From Actinomycetota bacterium (lineage in GTDB: Bacteria; Actinomycetota; Acidimicrobiia; Acidimicrobiales; Iamiaceae): 64,000 bases of DNA. Position 1 is the first letter of the stretch; every line of letters starts with the position of its first letter. The notes beneath the pieces were generated by a model, which had not been told where the DNA came from, ran no database searches, and was given only the letters and a program-made list of their open reading frames with translations. This document shows, in pieces, positions 8,671-16,687 of the stretch. A program made the position numbers and the translations under genes. Where the stretch lies: the NCBI GenBank assembly GCA_016185275.1, contig JACPNX010000045.1, positions 1 to 64,000 of the forward strand. Reading direction: 5' to 3'.

Positions 8671-10095
8671 TCAGATGTCGTAGTAGAGGGTGAACTCGTA
8701 GGGGTGCGGGCGCAGCCGCAGGGCGTCGACCTCGTTGGCGCGCTTGTAGGCGACCCACGTCGTGAGCAGGTCGTCGGTGAACACGTCGCCGACGCGCAGG
8801 AAGTCCGAGTCGGCCTCCAGCGCGTCGAGCACCGCCTCCAGGGAGCCGGGCACCTGTGGCACACCCGCCAGCTCCTCGGGGGGCAGGTCGTAGAGGTCCT
8901 TGTCCATCGGCTCGGGCGGCTCGATGCGGTTCTGGATGCCGTCGAGGCCGGCCAGGAGCATCGCCGCGAAGGCGAGGTACGGGTTGCCGGTCGAGTCGGG
9001 GCAGCGGAACTCGACCCGTTTGGCCTTCGGGCTGCGGGACCCGAGCGGGATGCGGCAGGCCGCCGATCGGTTGCGCTGGCTGTAGACGAGGTTGACCGGC
9101 GCTTCGTACCCGGGCACGAGTCGTTTGAAGGAGTTGGTGGTCGGGTTGGTGAGGGCGAGCACCGCCGGGGCATGGCGCAGAAGCCCACCGATGTACCAAC
9201 GGGCGACATCGGAGAGCTGGGCGTAGCCCGTCTCGTCGAAGAACAGCGGCTCGCCGCCCTTCCACAGCGACTGGTGCGTGTGCATGCCCGAGCCGTTGTC
9301 CTCGAACACCGGCTTGGGCATGAAGGTCAGCGAGTGTCCCTCGAGCCACGCAGTCTGCTTGAGCACGTACTTGAAGGTCATCAGCTTGTCGGCCATGGCC
9401 AGCAGCGTGTCGAAGCGGATGCCGATCTCGCCTTGGCCGGCCGACGCCACCTCGTGGTGGTGCAACTCGGTCTCGATGCCCACCTCGTGGAGCCGCCGGG
9501 CCATCTCCGAGCGCAGATCCTGATGATGGTCCATCGGTGGAACCGGGAAGTAGCCCTGCTTCGTGCGGGGCTTGTAGGCCAGGTTGGGACCCTCGTCGCG
9601 CCCCGTGTTCCATGCCGCCTCGACCGAGTCCACGGAGTAGAAGGCGCCGCCTTGGCGGGTCTCGAAGCGCACGTCGTCGAACACGAAGAACTCGGGCTCG
9701 GGACCGAAGTACGCCGTGTCCGCGATGCCCGTGGAGAACAGGTAGCGCTCGGCTTTTTGAGCCACGAAGCGCGGGTCGCGCGAATACTGCTCACCGGTGA
9801 CCGGGTCGGCCACCGAGCAGTGCAGCACGTAGGTGCGGTGCCGGAGGAACGGGTCGACGTAGCCCGTCGCGGGATCGGGGAGCAGGATCATGTCCGACTC
9901 CTGGATCTCCTGGAAGCCGCGCACCGACGAGCCGTCGAAGGGATGCCCGTCCTCGAACTGCCCCTCGCCGAGCACGGACGCGGGCACCGTCACGTGCTGC
10001 ATGACCCCCGGGAGGTCACAGAACCGGAGGTCGACGAACTCGATGTCCTCGGCCGCGATGGCCTCGAGGACCTCTGCCGGCGTGCGGTCTTCCAT
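8671..10095 (-). CDS. glnA: Glutamine synthetase, type I (GSI-beta)
   Basis: The 474-residue enzyme joins ammonia and glutamate to glutamine with ATP as a cytosolic dodecamer. The usual GS motifs are present: [53 protein letters not shown] and the C-terminal [13 protein letters not shown]. The adenylylation site [10 protein letters not shown] carries Tyr402, so activity can be switched by a GlnE-type adenylyltransferase. The start ATG has GGGAGGC upstream. The gene is preceded on the same strand by a 53-aa membrane peptide gene with its own terminator. I did not find a GlnR-type box directly upstream, so regulation may be mainly post-translational. Confidence 0.97.
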   Translation of the reverse strand: MEDRTPAEVLEAIAAEDIEFVDLRFCDLPGVMQHVTVPASVLGEGQFEDGHPFDGSSVRGFQEIQESDMILLPDPATGYVDPFLRHRTYVLHCSVADPVTGEQYSRDPRFVAQKAERYLFSTGIADTAYFGPEPEFFVFDDVRFETRQGGAFYSVDSVEAAWNTGRDEGPNLAYKPRTKQGYFPVPPMDHHQDLRSEMARRLHEVGIETELHHHEVASAGQGEIGIRFDTLLAMADKLMTFKYVLKQTAWLEGHSLTFMPKPVFEDNGSGMHTHQSLWKGGEPLFFDETGYAQLSDVARWYIGGLLRHAPAVLALTNPTTNSFKRLVPGYEAPVNLVYSQRNRSAACRIPLGSRSPKAKRVEFRCPDSTGNPYLAFAAMLLAGLDGIQNRIEPPEPMDKDLYDLPPEELAGVPQVPGSLEAVLDALEADSDFLRVGDVFTDDLLTTWVAYKRANEVDALRLRPHPYEFTLYYDI

Positions 10096-10154
10096 CGTGC
10101 GCTGCCTCCCGTTGGTCGGTCGGCGGCGACGTTAGGACTCGCGCCAACCGTTCT

Positions 10155-10190
10155 GGCGCAGGTCGCGCACGTTGGTGTGCGACCTGCGCC
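10155..10190 (-). terminator. Hairpin terminator after the 53-aa membrane peptide gene
   Basis: GGCGCAGGTCGC and its exact complement form a 12-bp stem with a 12-nt loop, about 40 bp past the stop of the small gene ending at 10231. It would separate that gene from glnA transcription. Confidence 0.6.
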
Positions 10191-10230
10191 GGGACGACGC
10201 TGGCGACGGTGAACCGTTCGCGAGCCGGAG

Positions 10231-10392
10231 TCAGATCGTGGTGCGGCGGTTGTTGAAGATGGAGTAACCGCCGGGGCCCACCAGGAGGCCGACGACGATC
10301 AGCACGATGCCGAGGATGATCTGGCCCTGGAGGAGCTGAACGATCCCGGCGATGACGAGGATGGCTGCGATGATCCAGAGGATGAGGTTCAT
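10231..10392 (-). CDS. Small membrane protein of the GPGGYSIF type
   Basis: A 53-residue open frame starts at ATG 10392 (MNLILWIIAAILVIAG). It encodes two hydrophobic helices separated by a short QLLQGQ turn, then the sequence GPGGYSIFNNRRTTI. Small proteins ending in GPGGYSIF are widespread in actinobacteria and uncharacterised. The start codon, two transmembrane segments, conserved tail and downstream hairpin all argue that this is a real gene despite its size. It lies between two glutamine synthetase genes on the same strand, 46 bp after the glnII stop, so it may be cotranscribed with glnII. Confidence 0.75.
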   Translation of the reverse strand: MNLILWIIAAILVIAGIVQLLQGQIILGIVLIVVGLLVGPGGYSIFNNRRTTI

Positions 10393-10438
10393 GGGGCGGC
10401 TCTACCCACCGCCCGTGCTCGGCAGTTGAGGGCAGGCG

Positions 10439-11449
10439 TCAGCCGGCCGCCGAGCAGACCGTGTTGGTGATCAGCCGCGTGACGACGTAGGGGTCCATGT
10501 TGGCGTTCGGGCGACGGTCCTCGATGTAGCCCTTCTTGTCCTGGGCGACCTGCCACGGGATGCGCACCGAGGCGCCGCGGTTCGACACGCCGTAGGAGAA
10601 CTCGTGCCACGGCGCGGTCTCGTGCATCCCGGTGAGGCGGTGCTCGATGTCGGCGCCGTAGTACTTCACGTGCTCCTCGGCCCGCTCCCCGAGCGCGTCG
10701 CACGCGGCGATGATCGCGTCGTAGCCCTCCCGCATCGCCTTGGTCGAGAAGTTGGTGTGCGCTCCCGCACCGTTCCAGTCGCCCTTCACCGGCTTGGGGT
10801 CGAGCGTGGCCGCGATGCCGAACTCCTCGGCGATGCGGTACAGCAACCAGCGGGACAGCCACAGCTGGTCGGACACCTCGAGCGGTGCCAGCGGCCCCAC
10901 CTGGAACTCCCACTGGCCGGGCATGACCTCGGCGTTGATCCCCGAGATGGACAGGCCGGCCTGGAGGCAGGCGTCGAGGTGCGCCTCGACGACGTCGCGG
11001 CCGTAGACCTCGTCGGCGCCGACGCCGCAGTAGTAGAAGCCCTGCGGTGCGGGAAAGCCTCCGCCGGCGGGGAAGCCGAGCGGGCGGCCCGCCTGGAAGA
11101 ACGTGTACTCCTGCTCGATGCCGAACAGCGGCTCGGCGTCCGCGAACTGCTCGGCGACGGCGACGAGCGCGGCGCGGGTGTTCGACGGGTGCGGCGTCAT
11201 GTCGATCAGCAGCACCTCGGACAGCACCAGGACGTCATCCCCGCCACGGATGGGGTCGGGCACCACCTTCACCGGACGCAGCACGCAGTCGGACTGGTCG
11301 CCGGGGGCCTGGTTCGTGCTCGAACCGTCGAAGCCCCAGATCGGCATGTCCCCCGGCGTGGTGCCGTCGGGCAGGATCTTCGTCTTCGACCGGAGGCGAG
11401 CCGTCGGCTCCGTGCCGTCGATCCAGATGTACTCGGCCTTGATCGCCAC
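10439..11449 (-). CDS. glnII: Glutamine synthetase, type II (eukaryotic-like)
   Basis: The 336-residue GSII has family motifs KAEYIWIDG, WGFDGSSTNQA, FGIEQEYTFF, GINAEVMPGQWEFQ, KGDWNGAGAHTNFST and NRGASVRIP. GSII forms smaller rings than GSI and lacks the adenylylation site; family members in Streptomyces respond to nitrogen at the transcript level. GTG 11449 is chosen because GAGGAG sits 9 nt upstream and the conserved N-terminus starts here; the longer in-frame extension is not conserved. Its promoter region contains the 11-bp-phased GlnR-type box, 72 bp upstream of the start. It is divergent from glnA2. Confidence 0.93.
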   Translation of the reverse strand: MAIKAEYIWIDGTEPTARLRSKTKILPDGTTPGDMPIWGFDGSSTNQAPGDQSDCVLRPVKVVPDPIRGGDDVLVLSEVLLIDMTPHPSNTRAALVAVAEQFADAEPLFGIEQEYTFFQAGRPLGFPAGGGFPAPQGFYYCGVGADEVYGRDVVEAHLDACLQAGLSISGINAEVMPGQWEFQVGPLAPLEVSDQLWLSRWLLYRIAEEFGIAATLDPKPVKGDWNGAGAHTNFSTKAMREGYDAIIAACDALGERAEEHVKYYGADIEHRLTGMHETAPWHEFSYGVSNRGASVRIPWQVAQDKKGYIEDRRPNANMDPYVVTRLITNTVCSAAG

Positions 11450-11520
11450 GGGACGTTCTCCTCGGTGTGCGGCGCGGACGGGATCCCCGCAGGGTGTCCG
11501 GGGCACGCTGGCAGCGCGCC

Positions 11521-11558
11521 GTTACTCCTCCGTTTCCCGACTGTGAACGCTGTGTGAA
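11521..11558 (-). promoter_or_regulatory. GlnR-type box, four 11-bp-phased half sites
   Basis: Read on the minus strand, four pentamers TTCAC, TTCAC, GAAAC and GTAAC are separated by exactly 6 nt each. The AC dinucleotides therefore recur every 11 bp. This fits the published AC-n9-AC and GTnAC-n6-GAAAC descriptions of actinobacterial GlnR sites. It lies between glnII and glnA2, just upstream of the probable -35 region of glnA2. The spacing is seen directly; GlnR binding is inferred. Confidence 0.65.
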
Positions 11559-11596
11559 GCGGGCGGCGACCCTCTCGGGGACCTCGACCCCGGTGC

Positions 11597-11608
11597 GACA
11601 ATGGCCAG
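11597..11608 (+). promoter_or_regulatory. glnA2 leaderless -10 element
   Basis: GACAAT (11597-11602) lies 6 nt before the GTG start at 11609, the same geometry as other starts in this window. There is no ribosome binding site. The first base deviates from TANNNT, which would suit an activator-dependent promoter. Confidence 0.45.
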
Positions 11609-12943
11609 GTGGAGCCGCAGAAGCAGTACGTCCTGCGCACGGTCGAAGAGCGCGGGGTCCGCCTGATCCGCCTCTGGTTTCCGGATGTGCTGGGCCAGCT
11701 CAAGTCGTTCGCGATCTCGCCGGCCGAGCTCGAGACCGCCTTCGACGAGGGCATGCACTTCGACGGCTCGGCCATCGACGGGTTCAGCCGCATCCAGGAG
11801 AGCGACGTGCTCGCCCGGCCCGATCCGAACACCTTCGAGCTCCTGCCCTGGGGCGAGCGCGACGAGACGTCGGCACGGATGTTCTGCGACATCGAGAACC
11901 TCGACGGGACGCCGTTCGAGGGCGACCCCCGCCAGGTGCTCAAGCGCAACCTGCGCAAGGCGAGGGAGCGGGGCTTCACCTTCTACGTGGCCCCGGAGAT
12001 GGAGTTCTTCTACTTCGCCGAAGGCAGCGGGACGGCCTCGCCGCGCCCGCTCGACACCGGCTCCTACTTCGACCTGACCACGGCCGACGTCGCCAGCGAT
12101 CTCCGGAAGCGCACCATCCACACGCTCGAGGCCATGGGCATACCGGTCGAGTACTCGTTCCACGAGGACAGCCCCAGCCAGCACGAGATCGACCTGCGCT
12201 ACACGGACGCGCTGACGATGGCCGACAACGTGATGACGTTCCGGCTCGTCGTGCGCGAGATCGCGATGGAGCGCGGGTTCTACGCCACGTTCATGCCCAA
12301 GCCGCTGCCCCACGTCCAGGGCTCGGGGATGCACACGCACATGTCGCTGTTCGAGGGCGACACCAACGCCTTCTACGACCCGGCCGACGAGTACCGGCTG
12401 TCGAAGATCGCGAAGGGCTTCATCGCCGGTCTGCTCCAGCACGCACCCGAGCTGACCGCCATCACCAACCAGCTCGTGAACTCCTACAAGCGGCTGATCA
12501 TCGGCACCGAGGCACCGGCCCACGTGTCGTGGGCCCGCAACAACCGCTCGGCCCTGCTACGGGTGCCGATCACGAAGAAGGGCAAGGAGTCCTCGGTCCG
12601 GGTCGAGTACCGGGCGCCCGATCCCGCCTGCAACCCGTACCTGGCGTTCTCGGTGATGCTGGCCGCCGGGATGAAGGGGATCGAGGCGGGCTACGAGCTC
12701 CCGTCGGAGACCAACGTGAACGTCTTCGAGCTCACCGCCGCCGAGCGCGCGGCCGAGGGCCTGCACGAGCTGCCCGCCTCACTGGCCGAAGCACTCGACA
12801 GCATGGAAGGCTCCGAGCTCATGGCCGAGGCGCTCGGAGAGCACATCTTCGAGTGGTTCCTACGCAACAAGCGCGAAGAGTGGGCCGACTACCGCGCTCA
12901 GGTCACCCCCTTCGAGCTCGAACGCTACCTGCCCACCTGGTAG
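11609..12943 (+). CDS. glnA2: Glutamine synthetase-like enzyme GlnA2, not adenylylatable
   Basis: This 444-residue GSI-fold protein closely follows mycobacterial GlnA2 in layout: LRTVEERGVRLIRLWFPDVLGQLKS, FDGSAIDGF, VAPEMEFFYF, HEDSPSQHEIDLRY, GSGMHTHMSLFEG, and a tail LGEHIFEWFLRNKREEW. The segment equivalent to the adenylylation loop reads NVNVFELTAAE, with Phe in place of Tyr, so the GlnE switch seen in glnA is absent. Some actinobacterial paralogues of this group act on polyamines or other amines rather than on ammonia, so true glutamine synthetase activity is not certain. It lies 55 bp upstream of glnR and is likely cotranscribed with it. Confidence 0.92.
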   Translation: MEPQKQYVLRTVEERGVRLIRLWFPDVLGQLKSFAISPAELETAFDEGMHFDGSAIDGFSRIQESDVLARPDPNTFELLPWGERDETSARMFCDIENLDGTPFEGDPRQVLKRNLRKARERGFTFYVAPEMEFFYFAEGSGTASPRPLDTGSYFDLTTADVASDLRKRTIHTLEAMGIPVEYSFHEDSPSQHEIDLRYTDALTMADNVMTFRLVVREIAMERGFYATFMPKPLPHVQGSGMHTHMSLFEGDTNAFYDPADEYRLSKIAKGFIAGLLQHAPELTAITNQLVNSYKRLIIGTEAPAHVSWARNNRSALLRVPITKKGKESSVRVEYRAPDPACNPYLAFSVMLAAGMKGIEAGYELPSETNVNVFELTAAERAAEGLHELPASLAEALDSMEGSELMAEALGEHIFEWFLRNKREEWADYRAQVTPFELERYLPTW

Positions 12944-12998
12944 CGGGAGCGACCGGACAACGGCTCCCGGCCGACCGCCCGACCACCCACGAACCCCG

Positions 12999-13676
12999 AT
13001 GGAACCGCTGCTCGTCCACCCGGACCCACCCGTGCCCGAGCTCGCGCAGGCACTCGACCTCGCCGGCTACCCCTGGAAGGCGGTCGCCGACGAGCTCGGC
13101 GCGTCACGGCTCGAGCCCGAAGGTGGGTGGGGTGGAGCGGTGCTCGTGGTGGCCGAGGAAGCGGAAGCGGCGTGGGCGCTGGCCCGGGCGCTGCGCAAGC
13201 GCGACGTACCAGTCGAGCCGCTGCTCCTGCTGGTCGCGGGCACGCACCTGGGTGACCTCCAGCTGCGCGACGAGCTGTTCGACGACTTCTGCCTCCACCC
13301 GTTCCACCCGCGGGAGCTGGAGGCGCGCCTGCGGCACCTACTGTGGCGCGCGGGGGGACGGAGCGCGCCGGACGTCGTGGCCTACGGGCCGCTCGAGATG
13401 AACCTGGAGACCTACCAGGCGACCATCGACGGGCGACCGGTCGACCTCACCTACATGGAGTACGAGCTGCTCAAGTTCCTCGCACAGCACCCCGGGCGGG
13501 TCTTCACGCGCGAGACGCTGCTCAGCCGCGTGTGGGGCTACGAGTACTACGGCGGAGCCAGGACGGTCGACGTCCACATCCGTCGCCTGCGGGCCAAGCT
13601 CGGCGAGGAGCACGCCGGGCTCATCACCACGGTCCGCTCCGTCGGCTACCGCTTCGGCACGTCGCGCTGGGGCTGA
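12999..13676 (+). CDS. glnR: GlnR, OmpR-family nitrogen regulator (atypical orphan receiver)
   Basis: The 225-residue protein has a degenerate receiver domain (1-120) and an OmpR winged helix (about 130-222). The DNA-binding half, with LTYMEYELLKFLAQHPGRVF, LLSRVWGYEYYGGARTVDVH and RRLRAKLGEEH, is close to Streptomyces GlnR. The receiver lacks a recognisable acidic pocket and phosphoacceptor Asp, consistent with GlnR proteins that are not classical phosphorelay members. No sensor kinase gene is adjacent. It follows glnA2 by 55 bp, and a four-half-site GlnR-type box lies upstream of glnA2, so it may control its own operon and glnII. Confidence 0.88.
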   Translation: MEPLLVHPDPPVPELAQALDLAGYPWKAVADELGASRLEPEGGWGGAVLVVAEEAEAAWALARALRKRDVPVEPLLLLVAGTHLGDLQLRDELFDDFCLHPFHPRELEARLRHLLWRAGGRSAPDVVAYGPLEMNLETYQATIDGRPVDLTYMEYELLKFLAQHPGRVFTRETLLSRVWGYEYYGGARTVDVHIRRLRAKLGEEHAGLITTVRSVGYRFGTSRWG

Positions 13677-13686
13677 GGTCGAGGGT

Positions 13687-13923
13687 TCAGGCGGGCTCGG
13701 GCTCGGGCTCGGGAGCCGAGGCGGGGCGGACCTCGTGGGCCTGCTCACCCTTGTCGCCGTCGACGAGCTCGAACTCGACGGCCTGCCCCTGCTCCAAGGT
13801 GCGGAACCCGTCCATGCGGATCTGGGTGAAGTGCACGAACACGTCTTCACCGCCGCCGTCGCGCTCGATGAACCCGTAGCCCTTCTCGGCACTGAACCAC
13901 TTGACGGTCCCCGTGGTGGGCAC
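13687..13923 (-). CDS. Cold-shock domain protein
   Basis: The 78-residue CspA-type nucleic-acid-binding protein has RNP1 (KGYGFI) and RNP2 (VFVHF) in the single OB-fold domain, [14 protein letters not shown] through [13 protein letters not shown] short tail rich in Pro and Glu ([11 protein letters not shown]) is extra. The start is GTG 13923, directly before PTTGTVKWF, with AAAGGGGA upstream. Such proteins act as RNA chaperones in the cytosol. It is convergent with glnR, with only 10 bp between the two stops. Confidence 0.93.
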   Translation of the reverse strand: MPTTGTVKWFSAEKGYGFIERDGGGEDVFVHFTQIRMDGFRTLEQGQAVEFELVDGDKGEQAHEVRPASAPEPEPEPA

Positions 13924-14020
13924 GACCGTTCCCCTTTCGCCGCGACGGCTCGCAGCCGCCCCACTGGTCGGCGGCAAGTTAGCCGTCGCACCTGCGGCGG
14001 CGATGGACCCGCCGGAACGG

Positions 14021-14197
14021 CTAGCGGTTGAGCTCGACGAGCTCGGACCCGGCATGGCGCTGTTCGGCGTCGTCCTTGGCGGCCCAGCCGAGGATGCCGG
14101 CCGCGACGGCGCCGGTCATGCAGAAGGCGACGGGGAACACGACCACGAGCACGACGGCGAGGATGATCGCTCCGGCCACGCCGCCATCGTCGCGCAC
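14021..14197 (-). CDS. Small single-pass membrane protein
   Basis: The protein has about 58 residues. A hydrophobic segment ([21 protein letters not shown]) extends into [10 protein letters not shown], followed by a charged tail [19 protein letters not shown] tail ending in EGSEL(L/V)ELN(R/K) is familiar from uncharacterised small actinobacterial membrane proteins, which supports reality. The start is uncertain: GTG 14197 is taken, and a TTG at 14233 is also in frame. It lies between the cold-shock gene and the RidA operon on the same strand. No function is assigned. Confidence 0.6.
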   Translation of the reverse strand: MRDDGGVAGAIILAVVLVVVFPVAFCMTGAVAAGILGWAAKDDAEQRHAGSELVELNR

Positions 14198-14263
14198 GCC
14201 GTCACCGCCCCAGAAACGACGGCTCCGGAGCAACGACGGCCGGAGCGCGCACCGTCCGGCGGC

Positions 14264-14623
14264 TCAGCGCTCGTCGAGGTAGGCCCAGGCCTCGATCTCG
14301 ACCATCGCACCGAGCGGAAGCTCACCGACGGCCACGGCCGAGCGCGCCGGCCGGGGCTCGTCGGGAAAGGCCTCGGCGTAGAGACGGTTCATCTCGCCGT
14401 AGTCGGTCATGTGGTGCAGGAACACGGTGGTCTTGACGACCTGGGCCATGGACGCGCCGTGCTCGGCCAGGCGGGACGCGACGTTCGACAGAGCGACCCG
14501 CAGCTCGTCCTCGAAGCCGCCGCGGACGAGGCCGCCGTCGACCATGCCGATCTGGCCGGACACGATCACCCAGTCGCCCACGCGCAACGACGGCGTGTAC
14601 GGCAGGCCGGTGGGGTTCGTCAT
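14264..14623 (-). CDS. RidA family protein (YjgF/UK114, enamine/imine deaminase)
   Basis: The 119-residue protein of the RidA fold hydrolyses reactive enamines and imines released by PLP enzymes, as a trimer in the cytosol. Typical features are PYTPSLRVGDWVIVSGQIG, the helix GGFEDELRVALSNV, and the catalytic Arg94 in RPARSAV followed by LPLGAMVEIEAWA. Its ATG at 14623 overlaps the upstream oxidoreductase stop by 4 bp (ATGA), so the two are translationally coupled. This suggests that RidA handles a product or by-product of that enzyme's pathway, for example purine or other N-heterocycle catabolism (inference). Confidence 0.9.
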   Translation of the reverse strand: MTNPTGLPYTPSLRVGDWVIVSGQIGMVDGGLVRGGFEDELRVALSNVASRLAEHGASMAQVVKTTVFLHHMTDYGEMNRLYAEAFPDEPRPARSAVAVGELPLGAMVEIEAWAYLDER

Positions 14624-16248
14624 CGGCGCGCTCCTCGGTGCGTCGGCCAGTCGGTCGGGCAACCTTGCTCCATCCACGCCCCGGCCGCCACCGCGGCGAA
14701 CACCGCGTCGGACCCGTTGACCGGTTCCGGCGGACCGCCGCGGTCGATCTCGATCTCGACCGGCGGCATGTCGAGGGCGCGCAGCACGCCGAAGGAGCGG
14801 ACGGTGAGATCGGCCACGTTGCCCTCGTCGTCCACCGCGATCCCCTCGGAGCGCACCCAGCTCAACGCCATGTGGGCGGCGCCGGTGCAGTAGGAACGCA
14901 AGACGATCTCGTCGATCGGATCGCCGCAGCGGACCCGCACCCGGACCACTCCGCCGGCCGTCCCGTCGGCCACGGCCTCGGCCTCGGCGCCGCCGGGGCT
15001 GCGCACGACCCGATCACCCTTCGCCGCGGCGACGAGCACCGCCGCTTCGGCCCAGCCCGCGGCTCGCAGCGCGGCCGACGTCGGTGGGCCGGCCACGTCG
15101 ACCTCCCGGACCTCGAGTCCCGGAGCGACGGCAGCCACCGCCGCGGCGACACCCGGCGTGCGCGCGACGCGCAGCACACCGGTGCCGTCGGCGCGGGCGC
15201 CGGCTGCGACGGGCGGGCGCTTGGGCCCGAGGCGCACCGAGTCCTCCCGGCCGAGCAGGACGCGGACCGGCCGGCCGAGCCGGTCCGCCAGCTCCCGGGC
15301 CGCGGCGGCGACCGGCGAGGCGACCTTGCCGCCGAAGGCGCCACCGTTGCCGAGCGGCGATGCCGGCTCGCCGCCGGGCACGCACCAGCTGGCGTCGGTC
15401 TCCAGGTAGGCCGGCTCCACCCAGCAGGTTCGCAGGGTGCGGGACCAGTCACCGGGGGGAAGCTCCAGCGGTGGCCGGGGCGCCAACGTCGTGTTCCGGC
15501 CCTGCACCTTGCCCGCGCGCGCCCGGGCTTCGGCCAGCGACTCGCCCACCACCCAGCCGCCCCGGCCGTCCGGAAGGGCGACGAGCGCATCGTCGGGAGC
15601 TCCGTCGTCGGCGAAACCACCACGACCCAGCGCCACCTCGGGGCCGACCCGCTGCGGCGTGCCGCCCTCCAGAGCCGCTCGCTGGGCGGCCCCGTCGAGA
15701 TCGCGGGCAGCCGAGCCTCGAGCGGGCCCTACGGCGGGCACGCCGGTATGCCGCCCGCCGGCCTCCCACTCGTCGATCGCGTCCCACGCGTCGAGGATCG
15801 TCCGCCAGCCCGTGCACCGGCACAGGTGCGCCTGCAGCGCTCGGGCGACCTTCGGGTGGCCCGCAGGCCCAGGCGGGGCGCCTCCGCTCGAACGCAGCGC
15901 GCTCAAACGCACGAGGATCCCGGGGGTGCAGAAGCCGCACTGGCTGGCGCCGGTGGCGCAGAAGGCTCCGGCCCACGCTTCACGGTCGGCCTCCGCCAGA
16001 CCGTCCGCGGTGGTGACCGTGCGGCCGGCCACGCGCCGCACGGGCGTCACGCACGCGACCCTGGGGGCTCCGTCGACGAGCACCGTGCAGCAACCGCATT
16101 GGCCCTGGGGCGCGCAGCCGTCCTTCGGGCTGCGCACCTTCGCGTGCTCGCGCAACGCGTCGAGCAACGACACGTCGGCGGGTACGTGGACGGTCCGTCC
16201 GTCGACCACCAGCGCCACCGCGGCGGAAGGCGACGCAGGATCGCTCAC
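14620..16248 (-). CDS. Compact [2Fe-2S] / molybdenum-hydroxylase fusion (xanthine dehydrogenase family)
   Basis: This 542-residue protein combines two normally separate subunits. Residues 1-160 are a CoxS/XdhC-type iron-sulfur protein with plant-type ferredoxin cysteines C45, C51, C54, C66 and the second cluster CGFC (104-107) and CRC (143-145). The rest resembles a shortened molybdopterin subunit with the glycine motif GNGGAFGGK (about 307-315) and the YCTGAAHMALSWV segment. Full-length catalytic subunits are near 750-800 residues; here only about 370 remain, so parts of the Mo-binding domains are missing. No separate FAD subunit lies nearby. GTG start at 16248; coupled to the RidA gene. Substrate unknown; it may be a reduced or non-catalytic relative. 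Confidence 0.75.
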   Translation of the reverse strand: MSDPASPSAAVALVVDGRTVHVPADVSLLDALREHAKVRSPKDGCAPQGQCGCCTVLVDGAPRVACVTPVRRVAGRTVTTADGLAEADREAWAGAFCATGASQCGFCTPGILVRLSALRSSGGAPPGPAGHPKVARALQAHLCRCTGWRTILDAWDAIDEWEAGGRHTGVPAVGPARGSAARDLDGAAQRAALEGGTPQRVGPEVALGRGGFADDGAPDDALVALPDGRGGWVVGESLAEARARAGKVQGRNTTLAPRPPLELPPGDWSRTLRTCWVEPAYLETDASWCVPGGEPASPLGNGGAFGGKVASPVAAAARELADRLGRPVRVLLGREDSVRLGPKRPPVAAGARADGTGVLRVARTPGVAAAVAAVAPGLEVREVDVAGPPTSAALRAAGWAEAAVLVAAAKGDRVVRSPGGAEAEAVADGTAGGVVRVRVRCGDPIDEIVLRSYCTGAAHMALSWVRSEGIAVDDEGNVADLTVRSFGVLRALDMPPVEIEIDRGGPPEPVNGSDAVFAAVAAGAWMEQGCPTDWPTHRGARR

Positions 16249-16328
16249 GAACCCGTCAGCCCGCGTCGGGGCATGGTCCCGGGTGCACCGCGCCGGTGCT
16301 CACCGCGCCGGCGGGTGAGAGCCGAAAC

Positions 16329-16649
16329 TCAGGAGAACGACTGACCGCACCCGCAGGTGCGCTGCGCGTTCGGGTTGTCGATCGAGAAGCCGGCCTGCTG
16401 CAGGCCGTCCTTGTAGTCGAGGGTGGCGCCGGTGAGGAGCTGAGCGCTCGACGGGTCGACGACGACCTTGACGCCGCGGTAGTCGACGGTGAGGTCGTCG
16501 GTGGCGACGTCGGTGTCGAAGAACATCTCGTAGCTGAAGCCCGAGCACCCTCCGGGCCGCACGGCGACCCGCAGAGCCAGAGCGTCATCGCCCTCGGCGG
16601 CGATCAGCTCCTTGACCTTGGTGGCGGCGTTGTCGGTGAGCGTGATCAA
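16329..16649 (-). CDS. erpA: A-type iron-sulfur carrier (HesB/ErpA family)
   Basis: The 106-residue protein delivers or assembles Fe-S clusters on target proteins. The three family cysteines are present in CSGFSY and the C-terminal CGCGQSF. A TTG start at 16649 is chosen because GGAGGA lies 6 nt upstream and ITLTDNAATKVKELI is the normal N-terminus; no in-frame ATG fits. It sits between the SufR regulator and the Fe-S containing oxidoreductase on the same strand, so it may serve that enzyme as well as general Fe-S biogenesis. Confidence 0.9.
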   Translation of the reverse strand: MITLTDNAATKVKELIAAEGDDALALRVAVRPGGCSGFSYEMFFDTDVATDDLTVDYRGVKVVVDPSSAQLLTGATLDYKDGLQQAGFSIDNPNAQRTCGCGQSFS

Positions 16650-16687
16650 CGGGGTCCTCCTGCGTGCGCCGGTTCGCGATCCAAAGC

